64,000 nucleotides of DNA. Origin: Lachnoclostridium sp. Lineage in GTDB: Bacteria; Bacillota; Clostridia; Lachnospirales; Lachnospiraceae. Below the pieces are notes generated by a model, which saw only the letters and a list, made by a program, of their open reading frames with translations, was not told the DNA's origin and did not search any database. The position numbers were made by a program, and so were the translations under genes. Below are positions 53,342-63,016 of the stretch, piece by piece. The stretch spans positions 27,001 to 91,000 of the forward strand of contig JAETRR010000005.1 in assembly GCA_021770065.1 (NCBI GenBank). The letters run 5' to 3'. How positions within the stretch are numbered: the first letter of the stretch is position 1; each line of letters opens with the position of its first letter.

Positions 53342-54310
53342 TCAGATATTTACAACATGGACCGGCTTTCCTTTCAAAAACGCCTCCAGATTCGCTGCAG
53401 CCGTATCCATAAGCCTCTGGCGGCTCTCCCTGGAAGCCCAGGCAATATGGGGCGTAATCAGACAGTTTTCTGCCTTCAGAAGAGGATTTTCCGGCCGGAT
53501 GGGCTCTATTGAAACCACGTCCAGACCTGCGGCAGATACTTTGCCGCTGTTCAGTGCATCGGCCAGATCCTGTTCTGCAATCAGCTGCCCCCGTCCGGTA
53601 TTTAAAAGAATTACGCCGTCTTTCATTTTAGCGATGGTTTCTTTACATATCATCCCTTCTGTTTCCGGAAACAGGGGACAGTGAAGGGATATTACATCTG
53701 CCTGCCCCAGAAGCTCCTCCAGCTCTGCATAACGGCAGTTCTCCGCCTCAAGTTCCGGCCTTCTGCGGGGCCCGTACGCCAGCACCTTCATGCCAAAGGC
53801 CAGGGCCAGCCTGCCCACAGCCTGGCCGATACGGCCGAATCCGATAATTCCCATGGTCTTTCCTGCCAGTTCAATCAGCGGAAAATCCCAGAAACAGAAA
53901 TCCTCACAGGAGCTCCAGCGGCCCTCATGCACTGCCTGGCTGTGATGGGCCGCATGATGGCAGATCTCCAGCAGAAGGGCAAAGGTAAACTGTGCCACTG
54001 CATCCGTTCCGTAAGAGGGGATATTACACACAGGAATCCCCCGCTCCTTTGCCGCCTGAATATCAATCACATTATATCCTGTCGACAGTGCCCCTATATA
54101 GCGGATCCCCGGACAGGCTTCTATGGTTTCCCTGGTCAGGGGAGTCTTGTTGGTAATTACGATTTCCGCATCTTCGATACGCTTTTGTATTTCTTTCTCA
54201 TCTCCGACGGGTGTCCTGTCATAGACCGTCACATCCCCAAGCCGCTCAAATCCGTCCCAGCTCAAATCGCCGGGATTCTCCGTGTAACCGTCCAGAATTA
54301 TAATTTTCAT
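53342..54310 (-). CDS. D-2-hydroxyacid dehydrogenase (glycerate dehydrogenase-like)
   Basis: A 322-residue NAD-dependent dehydrogenase. The Rossmann motif is MGIIGFGRIGQAVGRLA; the catalytic set is Arg in NTGRGQLIAEQDL, Glu in the VVSIEP segment and His in LITPHIAW. GGYTENPGDL-type N-termini are common in hydroxypyruvate/glycerate dehydrogenases. The ATG at 54310 has AGGAGAGG upstream. Substrate could be hydroxypyruvate, glyoxylate or another 2-ketoacid. Confidence 0.88.
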   Translation of the reverse strand: MKIIILDGYTENPGDLSWDGFERLGDVTVYDRTPVGDEKEIQKRIEDAEIVITNKTPLTRETIEACPGIRYIGALSTGYNVIDIQAAKERGIPVCNIPSYGTDAVAQFTFALLLEICHHAAHHSQAVHEGRWSSCEDFCFWDFPLIELAGKTMGIIGFGRIGQAVGRLALAFGMKVLAYGPRRRPELEAENCRYAELEELLGQADVISLHCPLFPETEGMICKETIAKMKDGVILLNTGRGQLIAEQDLADALNSGKVSAAGLDVVSIEPIRPENPLLKAENCLITPHIAWASRESRQRLMDTAAANLEAFLKGKPVHVVNI

Positions 54311-54386
54311 ATGCAATGCCTCTCCTTTCTTCACTTTTCAACCCGAATCCAATATTTATAATGCTCCGCCTCTTCAGACAGATCTT

Positions 54387-54422
54387 AAAAGGGGCTGTCG
54401 GGAAATAAGACAGCCCCTTTTT
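54387..54422. terminator. Bidirectional terminator after gdhA
   Basis: A perfect 13-bp stem AAAAGGGGCTGTC / GACAGCCCCTTTT (54387-54399 with 54409-54421) with a 9-base loop has A/T runs on both outer sides, so it can end transcription in either direction. It ends gdhA on the minus strand. Confidence 0.9.
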
Positions 54423-54472
54423 CACAAAACGCAATCATCAAATACACTGCGGCATTGCCAGCAGCTGCTGCT

Positions 54473-55915
<1,443 letters not shown>

Positions 55916-55917
55916 TC

Positions 55918-55947
55918 ATTATACACAAACCTGCATACTTATTGCAA
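55918..55947 (-). promoter_or_regulatory. Promoter for gdhA
   Basis: TTGCAA (55942-55947), 18 bases, TATAAT (55918-55923), just after the stop of the upstream HAD gene. Confidence 0.65.
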
Positions 55948-55953
55948 GTGTTT

Positions 55954-56790
55954 TTATAAAAAAAATGAAAGCAATTTCTCAATTTCCCTGGCCACACCCT
56001 CCTGCTCATTGCTTAAGGCAATCCGATCCGCCGCTTCCTTTGCCTCCGGGCAGGCGTTTTCCATGGCAAAGCCGATTCCTGCCTCCATAAGCATGGTAAT
56101 ATCGTTGCTTCCATCTCCGAAAGCTGCCGTTTCTTCCTTTTTGATACCAAGATACCCCCTCAGGAACCTTAATGCCGCTCCCTTATTGGCCTCTCCCGTA
56201 TTCACTTCAATATTATTAATCACAGAACTTGACACCGACAAATCAGAAAGCACCGCTTCCATATGCGCCAAGACACGCTTGCGCTCCTCCAAATCCGCAA
56301 AAAACAGCATCAGTTTCTGCACCGTCTCTTCTGATTCCAGAAGGAATGTCTTTAAATCTTCAACCGGCAGATAGATTCTCCGCATCATACGAAAAAGGGC
56401 CTGTCCGGGGGAATATGCTTCCATTTTTTCCATATCCGCCCTGCTCATATATGCCTTTCCATTTTTATAACAGCCAGTAATGGCTGTCGAGCTTTCGGAC
56501 GCATCAAAAAATCGCAGAATTTCTTCCCGGTTCATCTCAGCTCTATGAAGGATCCTTTTCTCCCAGGCATCATACACCTGCGCTCCATTCGCACCAATCA
56601 CATATCGAATAAATGGCAGTGTACGAATTTCTTCCGGCACGCCGTCATAGAGGCGCCCGGTAGCTGGAACCAGAAAGATGCCTGCTTCTGCCGCTTGGCT
56701 GAGAGCCTTTAAGGTCCGGGGAGTAAGCTCTTTATTATCCTTTAAAAGCGTGCCGTCTAAGTCAAAAGCAATTAATCTGATTGTATTCAT
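55954..56790 (-). CDS. Cof-type HAD hydrolase
   Basis: A 278-residue HAD phosphatase with FDLDGTLLKDN, PATGRLYDG and FGDGSNDITMLMEAG. It is a different paralogue from the one at 43342-44160 (the two share only the family motifs). The substrate is unknown, probably a sugar phosphate. It stands alone between gdhA and the DUF1622 gene. Confidence 0.9.
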   Translation of the reverse strand: MNTIRLIAFDLDGTLLKDNKELTPRTLKALSQAAEAGIFLVPATGRLYDGVPEEIRTLPFIRYVIGANGAQVYDAWEKRILHRAEMNREEILRFFDASESSTAITGCYKNGKAYMSRADMEKMEAYSPGQALFRMMRRIYLPVEDLKTFLLESEETVQKLMLFFADLEERKRVLAHMEAVLSDLSVSSSVINNIEVNTGEANKGAALRFLRGYLGIKKEETAAFGDGSNDITMLMEAGIGFAMENACPEAKEAADRIALSNEQEGVAREIEKLLSFFL

Positions 56791-56871
56791 TCTTTATTAC
56801 TCCTTTTTTATAGTTCCCCATTTCTTTGTTCTGTCAGAAAGCAGGTAATTTCTGCCAGACGCGAAATCCGC

Positions 56872-56913
56872 AAAAAAGCTGTAGTTAAATGTATTCTTCC
56901 ATTTCACTACAGC
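56872..56913 (-). terminator. Terminator after the DUF1622 gene
   Basis: GCTGTAGT/ACTACAGC (56878-56885 with 56906-56913) with a 20-base loop, followed by TTTTTT on the minus strand; it lies 22 bases after the stop. Confidence 0.8.
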
Positions 56914-56935
56914 CTCTCGCTATAATTTTATCGGC

Positions 56936-57265
56936 TTATTCCGCATGGATCCCTTTTTCTTCCTCCTTAATTTCCCAATGAATCAAGAAGGTCAATGCCG
57001 CTCTCAATGCAATAATCCCGGCTACTGTGGCTATCTCTGTCCACTCCCGGACCACTACAGTACGTAAGATCTCACTGCCAAGCTTGAATTCCAGACCCAT
57101 TGCCAATCCTTTTGCCAGTGTCAGCTTCGTATCCGGCTTTCTGCAGACATAGCTGTAAAAACCCCGGATACCGGACGCAATGATAATTCCCACGCCAATC
57201 AGTTCAAAAACAGGAATTGTGGCTTCTACCAGATAGTGCAGAACCTCTTCCAACATTCCAATCAT
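56936..57265 (-). CDS. DUF1622 membrane protein
   Basis: A 109-residue protein with two or three membrane segments: about 8-35 (VEATIPVFELIGVGIIIAS), then LAKGLAMGLEFKLGSEILRT, then a helix before the charged C-terminus. This matches DUF1622, a small integral membrane family of unknown role. The ATG at 57265 has GGAGG 6 bases upstream. It has its own promoter and terminator. Confidence 0.8.
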   Translation of the reverse strand: MIGMLEEVLHYLVEATIPVFELIGVGIIIASGIRGFYSYVCRKPDTKLTLAKGLAMGLEFKLGSEILRTVVVREWTEIATVAGIIALRAALTFLIHWEIKEEEKGIHAE

Positions 57266-57296
57266 AATTCTCCTCCGCCTCCCCTGTACTTGCACT

Positions 57297-57325
57297 ATCA
57301 TAGCACAGAAGGATTAAAAATGCAA
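57297..57325 (-). promoter_or_regulatory. Promoter for the DUF1622 gene
   Basis: TTGCAT (57320-57325), 17 bases, TATGAT (57297-57302) on the minus strand; leader of about 25 bases. Confidence 0.6.
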
Positions 57326-57387
57326 CGTCCCTGGAAAGCTTAAAAATAACCTTTTATTAATTATAATGCCAAAGCCGGTAACAGCTG

Positions 57388-57750
57388 TCAATCCTCCTCA
57401 ATATGTTCCCGCCCCTGGTCAATAATTGTCCGCACATGGTTATCTGCCAGAGAATAAAAGATAGACTTTCCCTCCCGCCTGCTCTTCACCAGCTTATTTT
57501 GCTTTAATATCCGAAGCTGATGGGAAATGGCAGACTGCGTCATATGAAGGGCCTCCGCCAGATCGCAGACGCAGACCTCCGCCTCAAACAGCACAAACAG
57601 GATCCGGATTCTGGTGGAATCACCAAATACCTTAAAGAGCTCCGCCAGATCGTAGGCTTCCGTCTCCTCCGGCATCTTTTCCTGAACAATTTTTAATAAA
57701 TTCTCATGAACCTCAAAGGTATCGCAGCAGCCCTCTAACTTTTCTGCCAT
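57388..57750 (-). CDS. ArsR/SmtB-family metal-sensing repressor (CadC-like)
   Basis: A 120-residue winged-helix repressor. The recognition helix region reads MTQSAISHQLRILKQ. Two metal sites of the CadC type seem present: an N-terminal Cys8-Cys9 pair with Cys60 and Cys62 in VCVCDLA (Cd/Pb-type alpha-3N site), and Asp103/His105 with His116/Glu119 (zinc-type alpha-5 site). It is the last gene of the efflux operon and would repress the promoter at 59985-60012 through the palindrome at 59956-59975. Confidence 0.9.
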   Translation of the reverse strand: MAEKLEGCCDTFEVHENLLKIVQEKMPEETEAYDLAELFKVFGDSTRIRILFVLFEAEVCVCDLAEALHMTQSAISHQLRILKQNKLVKSRREGKSIFYSLADNHVRTIIDQGREHIEED

Positions 57751-57772
57751 CTCGCTACACTTCCTTTCTCAA

Positions 57773-59644
57773 CTAACCAAGCTTTTTTACAAAGAGAGCC
57801 CGAATTGCATTAAGCACCGCAATCACCATCACTCCCACATCCGCAAAAATAGCCACCCACATATTAGCAATGCCAGCGGCCCCAAGCACCAGACAAATCA
57901 CCTTGATTCCTATAGCAAAATAAATATTTTCATAGACAATCCGGATACATTTTCTGGCAATGCGGATAGCTGTGGCTATCTTAATGGGATCGTCGTCCAT
58001 CAGCACGATATCCGCTGCTTCAATAGCTGCATCAGAGCCCAAAGCTCCCATAGCAATTCCAATATCCGCACGGGACAGCACCGGCGCATCATTAATTCCG
58101 TCTCCTACAAAGACCAGCTTCTCCTTTGACCCCTTCCGGTCAAGAAGCTCCTCAACTTTTGCTACCTTATCCGCCGGAAGCAGCTCGCTGTGTACCTCGC
58201 CAATACCAAGCTCCTTTGCAATCTGATCCGCAGCCTCCTTCCGGTCTCCGGTCAGCATTACCGTATTTTTAACCCCGGCCTTAGAAAGCTGCCTTATGGA
58301 CTCTTTTGCATTAGGCTTTAACATATCGGCAATCAAGATGTGTCCTGCATATGTCCCGTCCAACGCCACATGAACCACTGTTCCGGGATGGTGACAAGGA
58401 ACAAAATCAATTCCAAGCCGTTCCATCAGCCGATCGCTTCCCACTGCCACAGCCACATCATCCACCCTGGCTGTCACACCGTTTCCGCCGATCTCCTCAA
58501 TCTCCGTTACCCGGCTTCGATCCAAAGGCTTTCCATAGGCTTTTTGCAGGCTCTTACTAATAGGGTGAGAAGATGCACACTCCGCAAGAGCCGCATATTC
58601 CAGCAGCCGCTCCGTATCAATCGTACTGTGGTGAACCCCTTTCACCTCAAATACGCCCTGTGTCATAGTCCCAGTCTTATCAAAGACCACCCATCCCGTC
58701 TGCGACAAAGCTTCCAGATAATTGGAACCCTTTACCAGAATACCGGCCTTGCCCGCTCCCCCGATACCTGCAAAAAAGCTTAAGGGAATACTGATTACAA
58801 GCGCACAGGGACAGCTGATAACCAGGAAAGTAAGCGCCCTGTAGATCCAGGTTCCCCACTCAGGTGCGGTTCCCAGAACCAGCAGCCGTACAAGAGGCGG
58901 ACATACAGCCAATGCCAGGGCCCCATAGCACACAGCCGGCGTATAATATCTTGCAAATTTCGAAATAAAGTTCTCGGATCTGGACTTCTTGGCGCTGGAA
59001 TTCTCCACCAAATCCAGAATCTTCGATACGGTAGATTCTCCAAATTCCTTTGTGGTTTGAATCTTCAAAAGCCCGGTCATATTGATACAGCCGCTGATGA
59101 CCGCTTCTCCCGCCGAGGCTTCCCTGGGAAGGCTTTCTCCTGTAAGAGCGCTGGTATTTAAGGTGGAAGCACCCTCCACAATCACACCGTCAATAGGAAT
59201 CTTCTCTCCCGGCTGCACTACAATCAGGGTTCCGACCTCCACCTCATCCGGATCCACCTGCTCTAAAGCGCCGTCCTTCTCCACATTGGCATAGTCGGGA
59301 CGGATATCCATCAGTTCGCTGATATTCCGCCTGCTCTTTCCCACGGCATAGCTCTGGAACAGCTCCCCGATCTGATAAAACAGCATAACCGCTGTTCCCT
59401 CCTGATAATCTCCCAGCAGGATGGCGCCTACCGTAGCTGCTGCCATAAGAAAATTCTCATCAAACACCTGACGGTTCCGAATCCCCTTAAAAGCCTTTTT
59501 CAATATATCATAGCCAATCACCAGGTAGGGGATCAGGTAAAGCCCAAACCGCAGATATCCCGTAACCGGAAGTAAGCTTAAAATAATCAAAAGCAAAAGC
59601 GCTGCTATAATGCGAGTAAGCATTTTTTTCTGTTTCTTATTCAT
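57773..59644 (-). CDS. Heavy-metal P1B-type ATPase (Cd/Zn/Pb efflux, CadA/ZntA-like)
   Basis: A 623-residue pump. Motifs: TGE (168-170) in the actuator domain, membrane metal site CPC (278-280), phosphorylated Asp322 in DKTGT, SSHPIS and GDGINDAPVLSRADIG. CPC and the CadC-like repressor point to Cd2+, Zn2+ or Pb2+. The N-terminus begins directly with a membrane segment; the HMA metal-binding domain usually fused here is a separate upstream gene. A reduced family B repeat ends 18 bases before the ATG. Confidence 0.93.
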   Translation of the reverse strand: MNKKQKKMLTRIIAALLLLIILSLLPVTGYLRFGLYLIPYLVIGYDILKKAFKGIRNRQVFDENFLMAAATVGAILLGDYQEGTAVMLFYQIGELFQSYAVGKSRRNISELMDIRPDYANVEKDGALEQVDPDEVEVGTLIVVQPGEKIPIDGVIVEGASTLNTSALTGESLPREASAGEAVISGCINMTGLLKIQTTKEFGESTVSKILDLVENSSAKKSRSENFISKFARYYTPAVCYGALALAVCPPLVRLLVLGTAPEWGTWIYRALTFLVISCPCALVISIPLSFFAGIGGAGKAGILVKGSNYLEALSQTGWVVFDKTGTMTQGVFEVKGVHHSTIDTERLLEYAALAECASSHPISKSLQKAYGKPLDRSRVTEIEEIGGNGVTARVDDVAVAVGSDRLMERLGIDFVPCHHPGTVVHVALDGTYAGHILIADMLKPNAKESIRQLSKAGVKNTVMLTGDRKEAADQIAKELGIGEVHSELLPADKVAKVEELLDRKGSKEKLVFVGDGINDAPVLSRADIGIAMGALGSDAAIEAADIVLMDDDPIKIATAIRIARKCIRIVYENIYFAIGIKVICLVLGAAGIANMWVAIFADVGVMVIAVLNAIRALFVKKLG

Positions 59645-59661
59645 TTTCTGCTCCTATTTAA

Positions 59662-59705
59662 ATCACTGCGTGATAGCACTAAAGAGTAACGTCGCTTTAA
59701 CTTTA
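59662..59705 (-). repeat. Structured intergenic repeat, family B copy 4 (reduced)
   Basis: The small hairpin ATCAC-TGC-GTGAT (59662-59674) again keeps pairing with changed bases. The linker AGCACTAAAGAGTAA follows, then a shortened AGTAA/TTACT closing stem with the 15-bp hairpin lost. It lies between the HMA gene and the ATPase gene, touching the HMA stop codon. Confidence 0.65.
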
Positions 59706-59924
59706 CTATAAAAAGATCTCGCAGTCGTCCTCCACCTTCCTGCAGTTCTTAAGTACCTCCTGCATCACGGCTTTCGGCTCTGCTCCTTCCTCAAACTCCA
59801 CCACCATCTTCAAGGTCATAAAGCTCACGGCCGCATCCTTCACGCCCGCCGTCTTCTTAGCGGCTTCCTCCATCTTATTGGCACAGTTTGCGCAGTCTAC
59901 ATCAATTTTATAAGTTTTCTTCAT
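59706..59924 (-). CDS. Stand-alone HMA metal-binding protein
   Basis: A 72-residue ferredoxin-like HMA domain with the metal motif DCANCANKM (Cys11, Cys14) and a C-terminal CRKVEDDCEIF that adds cysteines and acidic residues suited to Cd, Pb or Zn. The ATG at 59924 has GGAGG 9 bases upstream. It is the first gene of the efflux operon and likely feeds metal to the ATPase, replacing the N-terminal domain the ATPase lacks. Confidence 0.88.
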   Translation of the reverse strand: MKKTYKIDVDCANCANKMEEAAKKTAGVKDAAVSFMTLKMVVEFEEGAEPKAVMQEVLKNCRKVEDDCEIFL

Positions 59925-59955
59925 GGTATCCGTCCTCCAATCAAAACATTTCTTC

Positions 59956-59975
59956 ATATGAATAATTGTTCATAT
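59956..59975. promoter_or_regulatory. ArsR/SmtB operator
   Basis: The palindrome ATATGAATAATTGTTCATAT (59956-59975) has the TGAA-N6-TTCA core of CzrA/CadC/SmtB operators. It sits right at the predicted transcription start of the efflux operon, so a bound repressor would block RNA polymerase until metal releases it. Confidence 0.85.
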
Positions 59976-59984
59976 ATTAGTTAT

Positions 59985-60012
59985 ATTATACCATAGAATT
60001 TTACTGTGTCAA
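59985..60012 (-). promoter_or_regulatory. Promoter of the metal efflux operon
   Basis: TTGACA (60007-60012), 16 bases, TATAAT (59985-59990) on the minus strand, both perfect, directly upstream of the operator. Confidence 0.8.
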
Positions 60013-60032
60013 CCCATATTACAATATTTTTA

Positions 60033-60374
60033 TCATTCCTCCTTTGCACGTTCAGAACAAAAGATAATTCTATCTTTTACTTCCTTTATTACGTCCGGCT
60101 TCACCATGTTAAACACATAGGCCTTTAATACCGCTTTATTTACCTTCTCATACACATGGTCAATCATATTCCTAAAGTATCCCGTTATAGACGGATCAAA
60201 ATTTTTAAAAGACTGTTTTGTATCATCCGTCAAATATTTACTGGCCTCTCCTATCTGAGACGTATACATCGCACACAAATCAAATCCATATTGACTTTGA
60301 TCCAAATTTTTCTCATTGCAGTTAAAATCTCTCAGTACATTTTTAATCTTATCTTGGTTCTGTAATATTTTCAT
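60033..60374 (-). CDS. HepT-like HEPN toxin
   Basis: A 113-residue, mainly helical protein with RNMIDHVY at 68-75, an exact R-X4-H-X-Y motif of HepT-type HEPN ribonucleases (Arg68, His73, Tyr75). In characterised HepT/MntA pairs the tyrosine is the target of adenylylation by MntA. It follows mntA by 32 bases on the same strand. The N-terminal third is poorly conserved to my eye and its ribosome site is weakly spaced (AAGGA, 13 bases), which might keep toxin synthesis low. Confidence 0.8.
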   Translation of the reverse strand: MKILQNQDKIKNVLRDFNCNEKNLDQSQYGFDLCAMYTSQIGEASKYLTDDTKQSFKNFDPSITGYFRNMIDHVYEKVNKAVLKAYVFNMVKPDVIKEVKDRIIFCSERAKEE

Positions 60375-60406
60375 TAGTAATTGAATGTCCTTACCATATG
60401 ATTAAT

Positions 60407-60730
60407 TCATAACCATTTTACTTCATTAATAATCGTTTTATAAACAGAATGCTCATTTTTAGGCAAGCCCAAAGAGACCGCAAAGCTATCCAGTTCTTCA
60501 TCATCCTTTTTCAGCAAATCCAGCCATAACACATCCACAGGAATGCTAAATAAGCCTTTGATATAGTCAGCTATCTCAATCCGTCTGGAATCTCCATCAA
60601 TAACCACATCAATATCACTGTCTGTCTTCGCTGTATCATTCCCATAAGAACCTGCCAGCCCTAATCGAATACCATCATATATCTTATATACACTGCTCAG
60701 CTTATCAAAAATTTCAGATACATTAACCAT
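60407..60730 (-). CDS. MntA-like minimal nucleotidyltransferase antitoxin
   Basis: A 107-residue MNT-fold protein with Gly27-Ser28, then ten residues, then Asp39-x-Asp41: the GSX10DXD motif of active nucleotidyltransferases; a third acidic residue is likely Asp66 in IPVDVLWL. Antitoxins of this class neutralise HepT by adding AMP to its active-site tyrosine. AGGAGG lies 9 bases before the ATG, a far better site than the toxin has. Confidence 0.85.
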   Translation of the reverse strand: MVNVSEIFDKLSSVYKIYDGIRLGLAGSYGNDTAKTDSDIDVVIDGDSRRIEIADYIKGLFSIPVDVLWLDLLKKDDEELDSFAVSLGLPKNEHSVYKTIINEVKWL

Positions 60731-60758
60731 AAGACCAGCCCTCCTTACTTATTTTTAT

Positions 60759-60787
60759 ATTATACCGTAACCCAAAACATTTTACAA
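60759..60787 (-). promoter_or_regulatory. Promoter for the MntA/HepT pair
   Basis: TTGTAA (60782-60787), 17 bases, TATAAT (60759-60764) on the minus strand. The remaining gap 60788-60945 holds no clear terminator or gene. Confidence 0.65.
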
Positions 60788-60945
60788 TATTCCCGCTCCT
60801 TCTTGCATTTGCAATCTAAATTCGTGTCAAATCTAAGGCTTCATCTGAAAGATGCAAAACAGAGGAACTGCCATCAGAATAAATCTTCCATTCCATGCAA
60901 CAGTCCCCCACAGATACTTTTAAACTTTTACAATTTTCCAATCAG

Positions 60946-61959
60946 TTATTTCTTCTTTTTCAGCATAGCCAGTATGGACTGCAATACAATAAAGAAGCAG
61001 AGCAGTGCCGCAATGGTAATACGTGTCCACCAGGAAGACAAAGTTCCCTGGAATGTAATAAACGCCTCAATGGTAGCCTTAATCAAAACTCCAAACAGCG
61101 TTCCAATCACATTTCCCACACCGCCCGTCAGGAGAGTTCCCCCAATAACTGCAGAGGCAATGGCATCCATCTCAAAGCCCTTGGCCTGCTCCACAAAGCC
61201 GCCCAGCGTATTCAGACAGAACAGAATGCTTCCCACTCCGCACAGAAAGCCATCCAGCATATACGCTTTCAGCTTAATCCGCCGTACATTCAGTCCCATC
61301 ATCAGAGCGGACTGCTCATTACCGCCGACCGCATAGATGCTGCGCCCGAACTTGGTGTACTTCAGCATAATAAATGCAATCACTAAAAGGATCAGCGCAA
61401 TGACTACCGTAGGATAGATATAGGGATAGATCATTACCCCTTTCTTGTTCATATGGCCGCCGATGGGCAGATAAATCTTCATCTTTGCCCACGCCATAAA
61501 CATCTCATTGCTGATGCTAATCATATCCTTAGAGATAATAGCCGTCATTCCTCTGGCAAAGAACATACCTGCCAGAGTAACAATAAAGGGCTGGATATCC
61601 ATATAGGCCACAAGAAAGCCCTGAACCAGTCCAAATACAACTCCCGTAATAAGTACGATAAGAACTGCCGGAACAGCACCCATACCTGCTTTCTCCATCA
61701 TCCAGGCCAGCATCATGCAGCCCATAGCCACAAAGGAACCCACACTGATATCAATGCCGCCTGTAATCATTACCACAGTCATCCCGATGCTGATGACAAT
61801 CAGTCCCGCATTGGAGATAAACAGGTTCAGAAAATTCTGCATCTTTGCAAAGCCCTGATCTTTAAAAATCACACAGCCAAGGATATACATCACAAAAAAC
61901 AATGCAATCGTAATCAAAAGAAGAAAACCCGTCTGATTCAGAGTACGTTTCTTTTTCAT
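60946..61959 (-). CDS. Sugar ABC transporter permease (YjfF-like)
   Basis: A 337-residue CUT2-family permease with about nine membrane segments, GGIDISVGSFVAMG and the ATPase-contact loop VIGGTLLTGGVGN. In order and sequence type the ATPase-permease-permease set resembles YtfR-YtfT-YjfF, the galactofuranose importer of E. coli, but the substrate is not established. It is the last gene seen in this unit, abutting the other permease. Confidence 0.87.
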   Translation of the reverse strand: MKKKRTLNQTGFLLLITIALFFVMYILGCVIFKDQGFAKMQNFLNLFISNAGLIVISIGMTVVMITGGIDISVGSFVAMGCMMLAWMMEKAGMGAVPAVLIVLITGVVFGLVQGFLVAYMDIQPFIVTLAGMFFARGMTAIISKDMISISNEMFMAWAKMKIYLPIGGHMNKKGVMIYPYIYPTVVIALILLVIAFIMLKYTKFGRSIYAVGGNEQSALMMGLNVRRIKLKAYMLDGFLCGVGSILFCLNTLGGFVEQAKGFEMDAIASAVIGGTLLTGGVGNVIGTLFGVLIKATIEAFITFQGTLSSWWTRITIAALLCFFIVLQSILAMLKKKK

Positions 61960-63015
61960 CTATGCCGCCTCCTTTCCTTCAACCCTGCCCGCTTTTTTCT
62001 GGGCAAGAGACTTTCTCCATCTTGCAAAGCCCGGAGACTGAAGCGTTACAATAATCACCACTACGACTGCCTTATACACCGGAATCTGGTCAGAAGAAAC
62101 ATGCATGGCGTACAAAGTTGTGGTAAGAGCCTGAATCGTGTAAGCGCCGATTACGGATCCGGCGATGGAAAATCTTCCGCCGCCCAGTGAGTTTCCGCCG
62201 ATAGCTACTGCCAGAATGGCATCCAGCTCCATATTCAGGCCAATGTTATTGGCATCTGCCGAATAAATGCGGCTGGAAGCAATCAATCCGGAAAGCCCGG
62301 AACAGAAACCGCAGTAAGCATATGTCAGGAAAATAATCATAACAGCCTTAATTCCCGTAAGGCTGGAAGCTTTCTTATTGATTCCGACAGACTGGATATA
62401 CATTCCAAGAGCCGTCTTTTTCAAAAGCAGGGCTGTCAGCGCCACAACTATAATGGACACAATAAAAGGCGCCGGAACAGGAAATCCCGGAAAAGAAGAT
62501 CCCAGGGTCTTATAGCTGTCCACACGCACATAAGTAATCTGCCCGTCCGTAATAAGCTGGGCGATTCCCCGTCCTGCCGTAAACATAATCAAGGTTGCTA
62601 CCATAGGCTGAATATTCAGCTTCGCCACAAGCACTCCATTAAAACAGCCAATCAGTGTTCCCACAAGAACAGCCGCAAGGAAGCCTAAGATCAGCGGATT
62701 GGCATAAGCTGTAGCCGCCCGTTCTCCTCCGGTCAGCACATTACAGCAGACAGCCGCACTGACTGCCATAATTGCTCCCACAGAAATATCCGTTCCCGCA
62801 GAAGCCGATACTACCAATGTCATACCTACTGCCAGAATTACCAGCTCAGATGCCCGGTTGATAATATCAATCAGGAAGCCATACAGCACGCCGTCCCGGA
62901 TCTCAATGGAAAAGAAGTCCGGTCTTGTGACAAGATTGATAAGGAGCACCAGAGCAAGACAGAATATCGGCAGAAACAACCGTTTTGATGTTATATTTTT
63001 CAACGTTTTATTCAT
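61960..63015 (-). CDS. Sugar ABC transporter permease (YtfT-like)
   Basis: A 351-residue CUT2-family permease with about nine membrane segments, SASAGTDISVGAIMAVSA in place of the usual GGIDLSVG motif, and the loop VAIGGNSLGGGRFS that contacts the ATPase. It ends in a basic tail. It lies one base from the ATPase gene and directly abuts the other permease gene, so translation is coupled. Confidence 0.87.
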   Translation of the reverse strand: MNKTLKNITSKRLFLPIFCLALVLLINLVTRPDFFSIEIRDGVLYGFLIDIINRASELVILAVGMTLVVSASAGTDISVGAIMAVSAAVCCNVLTGGERAATAYANPLILGFLAAVLVGTLIGCFNGVLVAKLNIQPMVATLIMFTAGRGIAQLITDGQITYVRVDSYKTLGSSFPGFPVPAPFIVSIIVVALTALLLKKTALGMYIQSVGINKKASSLTGIKAVMIIFLTYAYCGFCSGLSGLIASSRIYSADANNIGLNMELDAILAVAIGGNSLGGGRFSIAGSVIGAYTIQALTTTLYAMHVSSDQIPVYKAVVVVIIVTLQSPGFARWRKSLAQKKAGRVEGKEAA

Positions 63016-63016
63016 C

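Noticed and set aside
57773..59924. Frameshifted, broken fused metal ATPase
   Set aside because: The HMA gene has its own ribosome site, stop and a sensible C-terminus, and the ATPase has its own ribosome site and starts at a natural domain edge; split organisation is known in Clostridia.
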